Below are positions 1 through 64,000 of a DNA stretch of 64,000 bases, piece after piece. The notes beneath the pieces are model-generated. The model saw only the letters and a list, made by a program, of their open reading frames with translations, ran no database searches and was not told the DNA's origin. The stretch is taken from NCBI GenBank assembly GCA_013399305.1, contig VXAI01000384.1:248001-312000 (forward strand), read 5' to 3'. The stretch is from Rostratula benghalensis. Taxonomy: Eukaryota > Chordata > Aves > Charadriiformes > Rostratulidae. Made by a program: the position numbers and the translations under genes. Each line of letters starts with the position of its first letter. Positions within the stretch are counted from its first letter, which is position 1.

Positions 1-50919
<50,919 letters not shown>

Positions 50920-53900
50920 CTGTGGGGGAGAAACAGCCACCATGTCAGCTGATCGTCAACACATAAATAGGCATCAGTGTGTGACCCCTCCCGCTTATCT
51001 ATAAAATCTCAAGACCAGTAAAACACATAAAAACTAAGTCAATTGTCAAAACACTGCACTTTCCCTTAACACAATAAAAGGGAATTGATGAAAATTACTA
51101 CTCAGACTTTTTCGTTTTCTAAGTGAAAAAAAGAATGGCTTAAGATTTTCTCAGGCAAATTTGATATTTACTAAGTGTTTATGTAGTTGCTACTCATTTT
51201 ATCACTGACAAAAAACAGCAGTAATCAAAACTTTTATATATACATGACAAGTACACCTCATTTTTAAGACTAGCCGGTCACAACTCGGTACATTATTCGC
51301 AGTAAAGTGAAACTCTGTGTTCTTTGATATACTAGTAATAATTAGTTCCCCAGACACAAACAAATTTAGGGACTTTTAAGACCACCAGGAAAAGACCTCA
51401 GCTTGTTATTGATCCCTTGCTCTTCAATGAAAGCTGTGTTTGCAAGTAGAAAAAAAAGTAGGTGAGCCAAAGTAAAATGTTCCTATATTTGCACCATGAA
51501 ACTCCACCACACTTAGAACTTGTCCAAAACTTGCACTTTTATGCTTTCAATTCAGTGTAAAAAAAAAAGTACAAATCCTTGTACAGAAGTATTTACATTA
51601 AAAAAATACATGATCAATTTCTAAATTATTATTTAGTATTTGGAGTTTTTTTAGGGACTTTGATTACAGGTCCCTAATGCTCATCCCTTAGTCAACAGTC
51701 TCACTAATTCCAATCTACCACGTGAAAAATATTTCTCAAGGACAGAATACATTCCTAATATTTTGTCCTACACAGAGAAGCCCAGGTACCAGCTCTTCTT
51801 AACATAATACTTCAGTCAAATCTGCAGTAATTTAAATATTGAAATATGTAGTCAATTTAAACTCAAAACCTCTGCTTTATGTTGTAATAATGCATTTACA
51901 TATATTTTCATTAAGCATATTAGAGGGGAACTTCTTTTCTGCATCTTCAACAGTTACATCTATCTAGTATATTAAATATGCCCTGAATGTGCTCCTGGGC
52001 ATTGGTGCTCAATTATCAGTCTCTAAGGGTAAACTGTGAGGCTGCTACTTAGCAAGCTAACACCAAACAAATACCAGGGGCAGTTTGGCAGTTATCACAA
52101 GCAAAGCATCACTTCCTAAAGCAGCTGGATGTAGCTATGCAGTTCTTGACAGTAAGAGGGAGTTCAATCATACGGACATGGTATCTTCTTTTCTAACTAG
52201 TCTTGCTGTCAATAGTTCTGGGCCCATTTACTGTATTAGTACAGCAATGGCCAATAAGTCCAAAAAAATAGTTGTCAAAAAAATATTCACCTCAGCATTT
52301 CCTTCATTGGTTCATTTCTATATGATTATTCAACAACCTTAAGTGCAACACACATAGGTGAAGAATAAACTTTCAACATACATTATTGTCGAAATGTATG
52401 TATAAAATCTGGCAATCCTCTGAAGATCTGGAGCAGTTAAGCTTTTAAAAGAATTATGTGATGTGCATGCCTTTCTTGGAAGTGAGTGGGAACATCAAAA
52501 ATATAGAAAGAAGACCTATTGGACTCAGACTGTTAACTACAGAATAGCTGAGCAGTCATGAAATAAAATGTGAACTGAAGTAAGAGGCTTAAAGAAAAGC
52601 AATTTCTGCTATCCCAAACGTTTAAACTAGAACTAGTTAAAAAGGACCCTAGTAATTCTTGCACAATACAGAAAAATGAAAGTATGTTTAGAAGCTACCA
52701 AAACCCAAAATTACAACACTAGGCAAGGCATAAAACTAAAGCTAAAACCAACATTTTTCTTAACCATTTTAATATGTTATTCAATAATTTGAAAGAGTCA
52801 CTTAAATATTATATAAACTACTTACAAAGGATGTAAAAGCAACAGCCATTCCTAAGACACACCAGTGGCCTAAAGCACAGGCTACCCTAAACTCCTTAAC
52901 TCTCCCTGACACAGTGGGAGTGCACAAACAACATTTTGCACTTCAGATCCCATCAGAGTGGACCTGAAATTAGACTATGGGTTAGTTTAAAAAAAATGAC
53001 ACTAATTTTCCAGCCAGACAACTCCTCCCATATCATTGATTAGGCTTGCCACAACTCAAACAAAAATATTTTGGAAGGAAGCAAAGCAATAAAAATTTTT
53101 CCATATTCCACCTTCCTTCTATTCCAAGAACAAAATGTGGTATCTTTTATCATTTTATTGGGACATAGTATATTTTTACCTTGTCGGTGTACTTCAATGT
53201 ACAACGTTCACAAATGATTTATTAGAACTGTTGCCAAGTAATACTCTTAGAAATGCAAGAGTGTGAGATATTGCTAAGCAGTAGATAAAATTGTACAATG
53301 TTTATGAAATTTTCGTTAGGAAGGGCATTCCAGAAGTAAAAGAAACACAAAGATTCCTCCTGATACAGTCAAGTGCCTGGGTTCAGAGATGATTGCATAA
53401 AGGGCTAATGGGAATTCAACACGTGAATCTATAAACATCAAGAAGAAATCCTCAGCCTCTCCTTTCCTCTACAGGGGCCCAGACTGACAATTTCTCCCTT
53501 CTATTTATTATAAGCCAACCTAAGACAGCTTGACAAGGATATTCATTCTAAAAAGCATTTTTTAAAAATTTCACACTATAAACTGCTCTTTATCATGATT
53601 CAGTTAAAATAGGCCTCTGTGAAATTACTTACCAAGCTAGGAAGTACAGAAGTCAGAGCTCTAAACACCATTCTCCTGTACCACTGCCAGTTTTTAAAAG
53701 TCTGATGGCCCTGGATTAAACCAACTCAATGTCTCAACCCGGAATCTTATACCTAAATAAAGGCTTGATAAAATGTACTTTAAGCATGGATATAAAAATC
53801 AAGATCTCATCTGCTAGTTTAATTGGATCTGTTTTTATCATGAATCGATAAATTCATCACAAAAATACAAAATCATATCTAACTTACTTTTATCTGCTAG

Positions 53901-56900
53901 CACAGAACAGGATTGGGGTTTTTTTGTTTTCCATGAGTTAATAGAGAATAGAAAATAATTGTGCTTTACAAACCTAATTCAGGAAGTTCCAAGCCCCAAA
54001 ACACTCACAGTCCAAGTATAAAAATTTAGCAGGGAAGAGTAAGGCTAAGTTTTTTAGTGAGGTAAAGTGCAATGCAAAAAGTAAAATCCATTATTCAGTA
54101 CAACTACAAGGAAAATCAGTTCCTTCAAGTTTCTGCATGAGTTGCAGAAAAAGATACTTTTAGGAAAATAGCACTAGATGTCAGGACACATGCTACAGAG
54201 AAATCAAAATACTCCCATTGAACATCTGGTAATGCTAACCTACAAAGCCAACATTGATCCAACAAATCTTTTAATGTTCAGGTATTGCACATGAGAGATC
54301 ATTTACAGAGTGACACCGGGTAACTGGAAAAAAAAAAAAAAAAGCAATCTGATGCTGCTGCCAGAACAATGAACTGTAGTGACTTTTTTTTTTTTTAAAG
54401 TTCTATTACTTAAGCCCATTAAGGATATGTCCGAGAAACCATAAATAAACCTGAGCATTATCTGCTTCTATATATAATATAAAGCTCAATGTACTGAGAC
54501 CTAGTTTCATTGGCACATCAAGGAAGAAGCATTACTTAGCTTTTAGACTTTCAAGCAGGGTCAGCAATACAGAAAGCAAAGACCAGCAAAAGCCTAAGTC
54601 ATCTTTACGTAAGACTAAATAGAGCCAGTTAACAGGATTATACCTTAATGCATATATGAGCCCAAATATTCAGGCAGCTTATTTTTCTTATTTAAAAATT
54701 TAACTGATACTAGCTTGAGATTCACCTTCATATTACTCTGCTAATTTTTATATAAGTTTAAATTAAATTAAAATGTATTATTTGAAAATGCAAGGGAGAT
54801 AGTATTCAACAGGCGACAGCAACCAGATGATGTGAAGATCCTAGAGGTAGCTCCTGGAAATGTAGTAGCTGACCTTGAAAGATTCCAAGGCTTTTCAAAT
54901 ATTTTTAGTAAAGAGATTTGATTTACTATTTGGAAATCAGTGATAATACTGGATGACATTTCCTTACTCTCCAATTGAACAAGTAACTTGGGCATAACAA
55001 GTAGCAACAATCTTTGGATTCTGTCTCCAAATAATGCAAATACAAACCCTACTAAAATAAGTTAGTATGAATAAAGTACAGCTGAAAACTCAGCTAAAAT
55101 CTGCCCTGGCCAGACTGTAAGTATACTTGATTGAATATTCTCTCCAGCTTTTTTTGCGCTAAATGCTTTCTCAGAAAGAATCACAAATGGACAGTGCACT
55201 CTAACCACAGATTTGACAGCACTGAATTCTCAGCATCAGCTACAGCCTTGTTCATCCAAGCTGTAACTCAGGTTCTTTCACACCAAAATACTTCACACTC
55301 CTAGAGGCAGCCTTTAGCAACAGCCCCGTGTTTCAAGAACACACTCCTATTTGATCTCAATAAACCAATTAGCACCATTGTTAAAATCTCACACCAAACA
55401 CAGCTGTTCCATCACTTTGGAGTTAGGATAACAGATACTGACAAGCTATTATCACTCAAAATCTGCATGAAGAACTAAATGCTCATAGTGTGAAAAAAAC
55501 ACTTTCACTTGCAGAATATTTTGCTCATTTAATTAGATATATTACAACAGCTCTGCACTAAAAATTGTCTTCCGTTTCTAATTTTATATTCAGTGAAGAG
55601 AAACAACTTCAGTATCTCAGGAAGCTGTAATTCACTAAAGTGAAAAAAAAGGAACTAATTTATCTTTCTATTATCTTAGGCAAACTGTTCTCTCCATTTA
55701 CCACACACTATTTACCAAACCATGAGATCATACAATCTTATCTTCATTTGTCAAATGCAGTGAGTACCTGTTCTCCTACACTTACTCAGCACCACTCTGG
55801 AGGTAAATGTGCAGCCTTCCCCCTGTGCAAACACTGGCAGAGTGGGCAAATTTTACTTAATCTTTCCAAATCAAATCAAATGTCCTTTTAAAGGTAGATC
55901 TGAACTTATAAATCATAAAAAGCAAAATCTCTCTAAAGAAATAAAAACATTAAAAATCTGTATTTCCTGCAATTGCTAGGCACTAAAAGAGATTAAGAAT
56001 TGAAATAGCCCACTTTGGAAAAAAAATCTCATGAATTTACATGTACTTCTTGTTCACTTGTAATTTTAGTAAGAAAAAAATAGTAAGATTTTAAATGTTA
56101 GGCAAACTCACAAGGAGCACTTAAGATCTACGTTTTTTCACAGCATTGTATCAGCCAAGTTCAGAACGAAGAGTAAGTATAACTTTAAAAGCTGTTAAGA
56201 TTGGTTTTGGATGTTTCACATGAATATAGATGGCACAGAAAAAAAATTCCAACATAGAATGAGATAAATTCCCTATAAGGTTTTATAATCTGAAAAAGGA
56301 TTACCTCAATTATTAGCTACCATAAAACAGAAAGTAAATTATTTCATGCACCTATAAGCTATATAGAAATATGCCATTAAACCACTAATTTAATGGAATA
56401 CCAAAATGCGATGTTCAGAAGCAACCACACAAAAAATCCCAGAACAAGTCTCTCCCAGAAACTCCTATGACTAATTAATGCATTTCCTATGGGAGATGTC
56501 ACCATCATGGGATCTGTTGCTTTGTGCTGTTGCTACAGAATATTTACTACTACATTTCTTCTCTGCAAATGCATTTTAAAACCTTGCATGGTGATTTTCA
56601 TCAGTAATAACATCTGAAAATAAAATTCTCCCAATACAATTCCCTAAAAAAAAAAAATCACATGATGTTGGATATTACATAAATAAGTTTCATAAACATA
56701 TTTGAAGTCAAGGGATGTTTATTCTTTCTTCTCCCTCTGCATATACCTAACAACGGAAAATGGTGCTATGTCCACAACTAAATTTCCTGACCAAGTCAGA
56801 CCTACACCATTTGGTGGATCCTGGGTTTCTGATCCATCTTTCCAATTCCTGCAAGGGTCCTATGCATGGAGGGCAGAAGGGGAAGTGGCTTCATAGCAAT

Positions 56901-59592
56901 AGGCTGCATAAAGTTTTCTGAAATCGTTCGCAGTTGGAAGGAGGAAATGCAGAAATAAAATGATGGAACCATGTAAAGTTCTGTAATTCACAGCTATTGG
57001 AACAAATATGCTAACACAATAGCAAATACTCTATAGAATAGCAAACATTCCTACATGTGTACCAAATATAAATTTATCTCAGCCTTTCAGTTCCTGCCTC
57101 CTTGAGTACTGCACTTAGCATAAAAGGTTTCTGTAGGCATCCTAACACAGCTATGTTCCAATCATGGCACATCAGTTTACACAGGGAGATTCTAATACAG
57201 CATTTTGTAGACAGTCTGATTCTCCTCACTGAGTTCCAGGTTAGAGCAGTCCTTCAACTGAATTGCACTTACTCTCTACTTGAGCGGTTGAATCATTTAA
57301 GTCATAGATGATGAGGCCCATGACCTGCATTCCTCCCAAAACACGGTACAGTGATTTATTTTTTTTTTCAAAATCATAAAAACTAACCCAAGTTATTAAA
57401 GCAAGACTAAGATCTTCCATAAATGGTCAATCTGAACTCCAAATGTGGCTGACGTACTGGCCTGTTGGGTATAGCTACGTGTGATGCTTGTGCTGTCTCC
57501 TCAAGAGAAAGGATCCTTTTTAGTTTCCCTGCTTATTGCTACTTTTCATAGAAATAAGTGATAGAAAAGGTCTACTATTACTTTCACATGCAATTATCAA
57601 CCACTTTCAAGGAATCACTGTAATAACGGTAAAGAGGTAGATCTGTGAAGTATGTGAATTACTGGGAAAAGGTGGAAAAATTCTTTTGCTTCATTTCCCA
57701 CCCTCCCTCCCCCACTGTACTGGTTCTGACACATTTTTCTCCTTGCTGCCAGTGGGACAGGGAGACAAGTGTGCCTCCTTGCATGTCTCCCCTGCCCCAC
57801 TCAAGAAGAACTGCTACATGGAAATCCTTTCAAGAGTGTCTCACTTGCAATTAGAAAGGCAAATGAGAAACAAACTATACTGCAAATAGAAGTGGTAAGA
57901 GAAGCTAGAAGGGAAAGTGTCACGTTAGACACGTGATACTTGACAGCCTTAACACTTAAATTATAAATCAAGTTTATATCTCAAGTTTATATCCAAGTAT
58001 CTCCAGACAGATGAAGTTAAGGTTAATGGAGAAAATTTACAGCTCCCTTTGGTGCTAACAAAAGCTGTGAAACAACACAATTTTATTTCCTACAAGGCAA
58101 ACAAATGCCACTAGCATTTTCATGCAGTGCTAAACTCAGAGAGTATCTGACGGATACTTTTAAAGAGAGATACTTTTAAAAAGAGCTGTACAGATAAGTT
58201 CAGGTTTTGGGTTTTTTGCTCAATTGTCCAGAAATACTTCTATATGCAGTAATTCACTAAGACCATTTCTAAAGAGATGAAAATTCTTAGGTCAGAAAAT
58301 TGAAATTTTAAAAAATGTCATTTTTACAGACTCTAAAGAAACATGAGGTTGGAGGGAGACAAGCAGCAGGTTGTTTTCATTTATTAAGATATAATAAAAA
58401 AAAAATACATAATACATGAAGATACTAAATTAAGAAAAAATAAACAAAAATACCTGCTGTCACCCTTTTCAAAACTACAAGTTAATGCATATGGAGACAA
58501 TAGGCATTGGCAAGATTGACAAAATCAGATGCAACTAAAAGTCATTCCTAAGTAGTGTTCTTAAACAAGCTCCAGGATATTCAAAAGGGGACGTATTCTA
58601 AAAATAACCTTTAAATTTAGAGTGGTAAATTACCATCAGCCTTCACATGGACATAATCAGAACTTGCCAGAGGGACAACACCTAAAGAATTTTAGGAAAC
58701 AATGAACCTAACATTCAATCTATTTACCTATCTTCTGTTCACTCTCGAAAGCGCTACTCTTCTTTAAACAAAGAAAACAATATTGTTTTTTTTACTATAC
58801 ATACACTACCAGCAACGTGACCGCAGTCTTGTGAGACCCTCAGGCCAAAACTGTGCTATAACTACACCTAAATAAAAAAAAGCAAGGGGAAGAGTCACAT
58901 TTCTGGCCTGGATTCCAGAACAAAAACAATCATGCTTCTTTACACTTAGTAAAAAGGCTGTCAAAATGTCTCATCTAAGTCAGCCAGTTTCTAAATTGTC
59001 CAGATGAGCTACAGAAAAGAAAAATGCAAGAAAAATAGTTAACTATATCACTGCAGCTCACTGACACACAGCTGAGCAGGAGACCTCTCTCTTCTCAGTT
59101 TAGCTAGAGAACTATAATGAAGCTTTCCTGCCCAGAAAACTTCTTACTTGTTACCACATTTAAATTTACAACAGGAGCTCACCACACGCAACACTGTCCT
59201 GATAGTCAGTTGTGAAGTGTTTAAAAGGATTCTCATTCCTAAGTGGATACAGAGGTAGTGAAACTAGGACTGGAGCAGAGAGAAGGGGGGACTACTCTGT
59301 GGTATTATCCTATATTCTAATAAATCTAACACTTTGTAAAATGCTGGTCTTGCAGGCCACTGAGTCAGTGGCCAAAGAACATCCACATGTTACATGAACT
59401 GTTCCATCCATAATAATCTGGGGCTTTAGTCCTTATTTTATGTATTTGCACTGGAAATTCACCAAAATATTTACTGTAAACTCATGTGTATCTCTATATA
59501 TCTTTACGTATTTTGTATTTATACATAGCTGACACTGTACTGTACTGAACTACAGCTTCTTAATGAACACTGACTTAGTATATAGCATCTTT

Positions 59593-59605
59593 GGGGGGGG
59601 GGGGG
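59593..59605. repeat. G13 homopolymer
   Basis: An uninterrupted run of 13 G on the plus strand, followed 24 bases later by a run of 10 or more A. Simple low-complexity sequence. Confidence 0.9.
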
Positions 59606-61969
59606 ATTGCTATACAAAGACTAATTTAAAAAAAAAAAATGTTCCCAGCGTTTGTTGGTAGCTACGCTACCATACATACCTGAGGTCAGGCTGCAACCTT
59701 ATCAGAAGTAAACGCACAAAGAAAAATGACAGAAAACAAACTATTACATGGGTGCTGCAGAAAACAGGACAACTAATATATTTAATACCTGTTAGCCTTC
59801 TACACCTATAAAGAAGAAGCTACATCTTCAGCAAAATTAGCAGGTGCCATGTTTCGAGAAATTTTCAAATTAAGATCTTGCTCACTTAGTCTAGTCTCTT
59901 AACTTATCCCCTCTGATTAACACAAGACATAACTATCCACAGAAGTAAACAGGTAAAATAAGCAAATTATAAGCTTGCCCTGCATTACTGGTAAATTTAT
60001 CAAGTGCCTGGATGGCCTGGCAATTAGTCAATACTAATAATTGTCAATAGCCAATATTAGTAGCCAAATTTCTATAAGTAATTATATTTTGCCATAATCT
60101 CTGCAGTGTAACTTGCAAATTATATACCTCACTTTTTTTTTTAACATGCAATTGGTTTTGAGAGCTTTTCAAAAAGTAACATCATCATCCCTGCATAGCT
60201 GTACTTCATCTTGAAGAAATCTTCTCTTTATATTTCAAAAATAATTTGTCTGTTCAGAATAACTAATTTATTATGTGTCATTAGATACTACCTGGCATTT
60301 TCCTTCAGCTCCTTACTTTTCACTGCACACCAGCACCAAATCCCATGTTAAGTAAATTCACTTTATTGAACACCAATGCACAGACACACACACTCGGATA
60401 AGAGAAAGGGCCCTAACAGGTGATTAAAAAGGTTAATGAAACACTTATTCATATCTATTTGAAAAACTAACTTTCAGACTTCAAACTCTTACATAATTAC
60501 ACAATAATATTCCACTACAGCTCTGGCACACTAATGTAATATAAAATATTAATCTATTAGTTCTTCCAACACTACAAAGGTATGCCATGTGTTGAAGTAT
60601 TTGAGGGAAAAGGTCAGGTACCAATTCAAGTAAGAGATCACAAATTGTGTTTTACAACTTTACCTACTGTTATACAGGTGCTGCTGGTGAAATACTACAT
60701 TCAATACCCACACATAATAGTGAAGGATCTTTTAAGTTTTCCAAAAGTAGCAGGCATTAGGATCATAAATCTGACTTCAGATAAAATCTACACTGATGAA
60801 AACCAAGAGTTTTAAACTTATAAAATGGCATGAATTACATTCATCACCTTTGGCAGTAACATGAGTAAGCCTACTCTTGATGCATTAAAAAAAACCCCCA
60901 AGACCCCTTTATGACACCAATAACCGCAAGATTTTAGAATGCCTTTTGTTTTTCCTGCACTTGAGGAAGCTGAATTCAAAGAAGATTAAGTATTACCTGA
61001 CAATTCCTTTGATGTACTGAGCTTTTAAATATTTACTTTTACTCTCAAAGAACAGCTTTGAGGATCTGCAATTGAACAGCATGAAATACAATAAATATTT
61101 CACAACTCCTTCCTTTTACAAACGTCAAAAAGATTTATTTCAAGAACACTTCTACTTCTAATATTTATAAAAAGTAAACTAACATTATTTGCTACTATTC
61201 ATTGTCTTTTAAAAGTTAATATATTCATACAAAATTATTGTTTTACATTACAGATATTACATTTGTCCTATGTCCTAGACTCAGAAAAAAAATATTAATC
61301 AACATTTCAAAAAAATTAAGCACACTACAAAAGAAAGGAAATTGTCTAGTCAGTTGGAAGCTAGTGCCAGTTGCTATTAAAAAAAAAAAACACACCACAA
61401 AAAACAACCACAAACCAAACCTAAAGAGTCCAGGACATTTATTATACACATAATTAAATAGCAAACTTCAGAAATCAAAATAGCCAGTGCTTAGTAGTCA
61501 AAACTGAAAAGGAAATACTGTAACTAAATTCTTTAGTAACTAAATTCAGAGAAACTCCAATACATAACTAATCACTCAAGGCAGGACACTAGAAATCAAG
61601 GACAAATTTTTAGTTTTTACCATCTTAAATAGGTTCAGTGAAGACTGAATGAAGTTTAAACCAAACTATCATTAATAACTGAGAAGGAACTTCTGATATA
61701 ATAAAGGGGAGGAACATTTAATTTTTTTCCAACATATATTCAATGACCTGTAAGGTAATAGAAGTTGATCCACAATGACTGGCTATCCTGAGTAGACATT
61801 CCACGTTTGTACAATCCTGTTAATAAAGGCATAAATGATAGTGAGGGAACCGATAGTAAAGTCAATATGGTATGCTCAACACATCTGAAGTCAAGTTCCA
61901 GTACACTGACAGTACGGTATCAACCACCTTTTGATCAAAAGTAGAAGGTATAAATGAGCTTTATTTAAA

Positions 61970-62015
61970 AAAAACAAAACACCACCAAACACCACAAAAC
62001 AAAACAAAAAAACCC
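61970..62015. repeat. A/C-rich low-complexity tract
   Basis: Imperfect AAAAC/CACCA-type repeats, with a similar tract at 61380-61430. Possibly a decayed poly-A-derived microsatellite. Confidence 0.75.
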
Positions 62016-64000
62016 TGTGGCTACCTCCCACTTTAAAACATAAATAACACTCTAAAAATTAGCTACAGCTCATCAAGCAAGGTCTTAAATAATGCTATGA
62101 GGCTGGTATCAATGTAGTTATAGAAGATGGGGAACATCTTTTTAAAAACTTTTGATGCTCCATGTATCTCTTTTTTATTTATATGTGGAAGAAGTTGTCA
62201 CATGCCACATCAAAACTGTTCTGTGTCCTTCATGCAGAAAAGCAAAGATATTTTTAAAGAAAGATTTTCATAGCAAGTCTAGAACTGTACTGTACATTAA
62301 TATAGTCTAAGCTGCAATGATTTTGATAATAAAGGCACAGGAGGTTATGCACCTTTGTCTGGGATGAGGTAAGTGTAATCTCAACCTCCACATGCCTGCC
62401 ATTCAATGATACAGAAAAGGTTAAACAACCTTTTGATGTTGCGGGTTTCTAGCCAGCAGCAAAAGTGGACATAAAAACACAAGAGAAGCACCAACTTCCA
62501 GGCTTTGATTTACTGCTGTGATTTCTTTGATACGGGAAGGGATGGAGGCAGGTAGTTACAATACATCACTCTGAAAACAGCTTGTGATGGGACAGTCTTT
62601 TTGCCATAACACTCTTTCAGGAGTCCTCTTTCAGGACTCTAGCAATCTAAAAAAATTCCCCCTTTTCCCCAGTCAAACATACCCTAAAGCATTAACTCAC
62701 ATCTTTAACAAGTCAGTGAACTACTCCTTTAAAAGACATTTCTCAGACTTCAAAGACTGATCTTCCATTCCTTCCTTTTGTCAACAATAAGCAAACAAAA
62801 ATAAGAAAGAAAAAAAAAAAGCATGTTTTCTTCTCAACAGAAGATGACAAAGGAAAGCAACATTAGCCAAGAACAACTTCCACAGGTAAGTTTAATCAGT
62901 TGGATAAAATGCCAGACAAATGCCTACAACTCAGTGGTTTTAGATGTAATTTTATGCTGTGTCTAAAACAAGCAAACATTAATTTATCTTTACCAGGTAG
63001 ATTTCAGTAACAATTATGTTTGTAAACCCAAGCCTGAGTATCGGTGACACTTATTCTATCAGGTGATTTTTTTTTTTACTGTAAGCCCTAAAGACCATTG
63101 AAAGGCAAAGGCAAAACCCAAATCAAGTCAGAACTCATTGTTCCAGACTCCTTTTTTTGTTCCCTCCAAAATGCAAAACAACAGAAGATACAACAAATCC
63201 TACTCCAGCCACATCACAAACATGCATTCACAATTAATGAGACGTGTTAGCTCCTGCAGAAGAGCATATTATCAGTTTTGTAAAATCTGCATGTTTCCAA
63301 ATGGTTTTGCTACCATGCTGCGCGCTACAGGACATGTATCCTACAGGCAGCATCAGTTGGCCTAAAGGCAGAGAAGATGGGGCAAGATACCAAAATTATA
63401 GTGCCAAAAATAAAACTTCAGGCAATAGCCTAAGTAGTATTACTACAAATGAGATAACTAATCCCTGGCAGTGCCCTGGTCAGTAGTGCAATGTCTTACT
63501 GGAGCTATTTCTGTCTACATCTTAATATGTCCTCCCAACCTCCCAAATATAAGAAGATTTAACCTATAAATAAGAGAGGTAATTTCAGGAGGGGAAAGTA
63601 ATTTACTTTCGCTTTCTAGAAACAATTATTATTCCTTGGTGTTAGGTAGCATTTTATAGCATAATTCCTTAGAATAAAATACAACTATGTTTAATAAACA
63701 CAGATGGGAACACCAATCACAGATCCTGAATTGAATTCTCTTAGGAAGCATAGTACCAAAAATAATTATTAAAAAAAAGAACTTGCCATTTTTTTCTTAT
63801 AAATAATCAGCTATGACTAAAATCAAGGAAAGCAGAACATATTTTCACACTTCTTTTACTTTTTAGAATATGATTTCATCCAAGCCCTTGCCACAGCAAC
63901 AGTATCAGTTACCATACTAAACAACCATGTCCCTAAAAGTCTAGTGCAGAGAAAGATCATGAGCTTACCAGTTATCCTGTTAAATTTTCTAGCCCACCTG

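Larger units (their letters stand above)
50920..64000 (-). other. 3' part of intron 1 (13 kb), no exon or promoter seen
   Basis: No reading frame resembles a known protein, and there is no CpG-rich block as expected at a housekeeping-type promoter, so exon 1 and the promoter lie to the right. The region holds unique AT-rich sequence, poly-A/T runs, a G13 run followed by A10 (59593-59640) and A/C-rich low-complexity patches (61380-61430, 61970-62015). No large mobile element was recognised, though old ones may be missed by eye. Confidence 0.6.

Noticed and set aside
57615..57889. Overlapping frames on both strands near a CCCTCCCTCCCCC stretch
   Set aside because: Open only because of local C-richness; no family resemblance.
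63950..63975. GTAAGC donor-like site on the minus strand near the right edge, possible exon 1
   Set aside because: The preceding sequence does not encode anything like the ATP11A first-exon end (HRY), contains stops in the needed frame, and lies in AT-rich DNA without promoter character.

Overview
This window is AT-rich vertebrate nuclear DNA, most probably from a bird. Two things point to a bird: several truncated CR1 LINE copies (the dominant avian retroposon), and two long terminal repeats of a type I recognise from avian ERVL-like elements. There are no Alu, B1 or L1 signatures. The species is not determined.

One gene fills the window. It lies on the minus strand, transcribed from high to low coordinates, and is ATP11A, a class-6 P4-type ATPase (phospholipid flippase). 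I place 28 coding exons between 50919 and 1. All boundaries are canonical GT-AG, all phases join, and no stop or frameshift occurs. The exons encode 1114 complete residues plus two bases of the next codon. Only the first coding exon (13 residues in human) and the last 7 residues are missing. Added to what is seen, these give 1134, the length of the human protein. All P-type landmarks are present: DGES (A domain), PVSM in M4, the phosphorylation motif DKTGT (Asp414), KGAD (N domain), TGD and GDGAND (P domain), and ten membrane segments. Residue numbers assume a 13-residue first exon, as in human.

Layout from left to right, which is 3' to 5' of the gene: 1-56, start of the terminal exon, cut by the window edge; 2.0-20.6 kb, M5-M10, the P domain and part of the N domain; 20.1-28.6 kb, N domain, DKTGT and M3-M4; 29.5-40.9 kb, A domain and M1-M2; 50.8-50.9 kb, the second coding exon; 50.9-64.0 kb, the 3' part of intron 1 with no recognisable exon, promoter or CpG-rich block.

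The introns hold five CR1 fragments, two ERVL-type LTR remnants in opposite orientation, a probable third LTR piece, homopolymer tracts and a few perfect palindromes and tandem duplications. I found no second protein-coding gene, RNA gene, CRISPR array or other unusual system.
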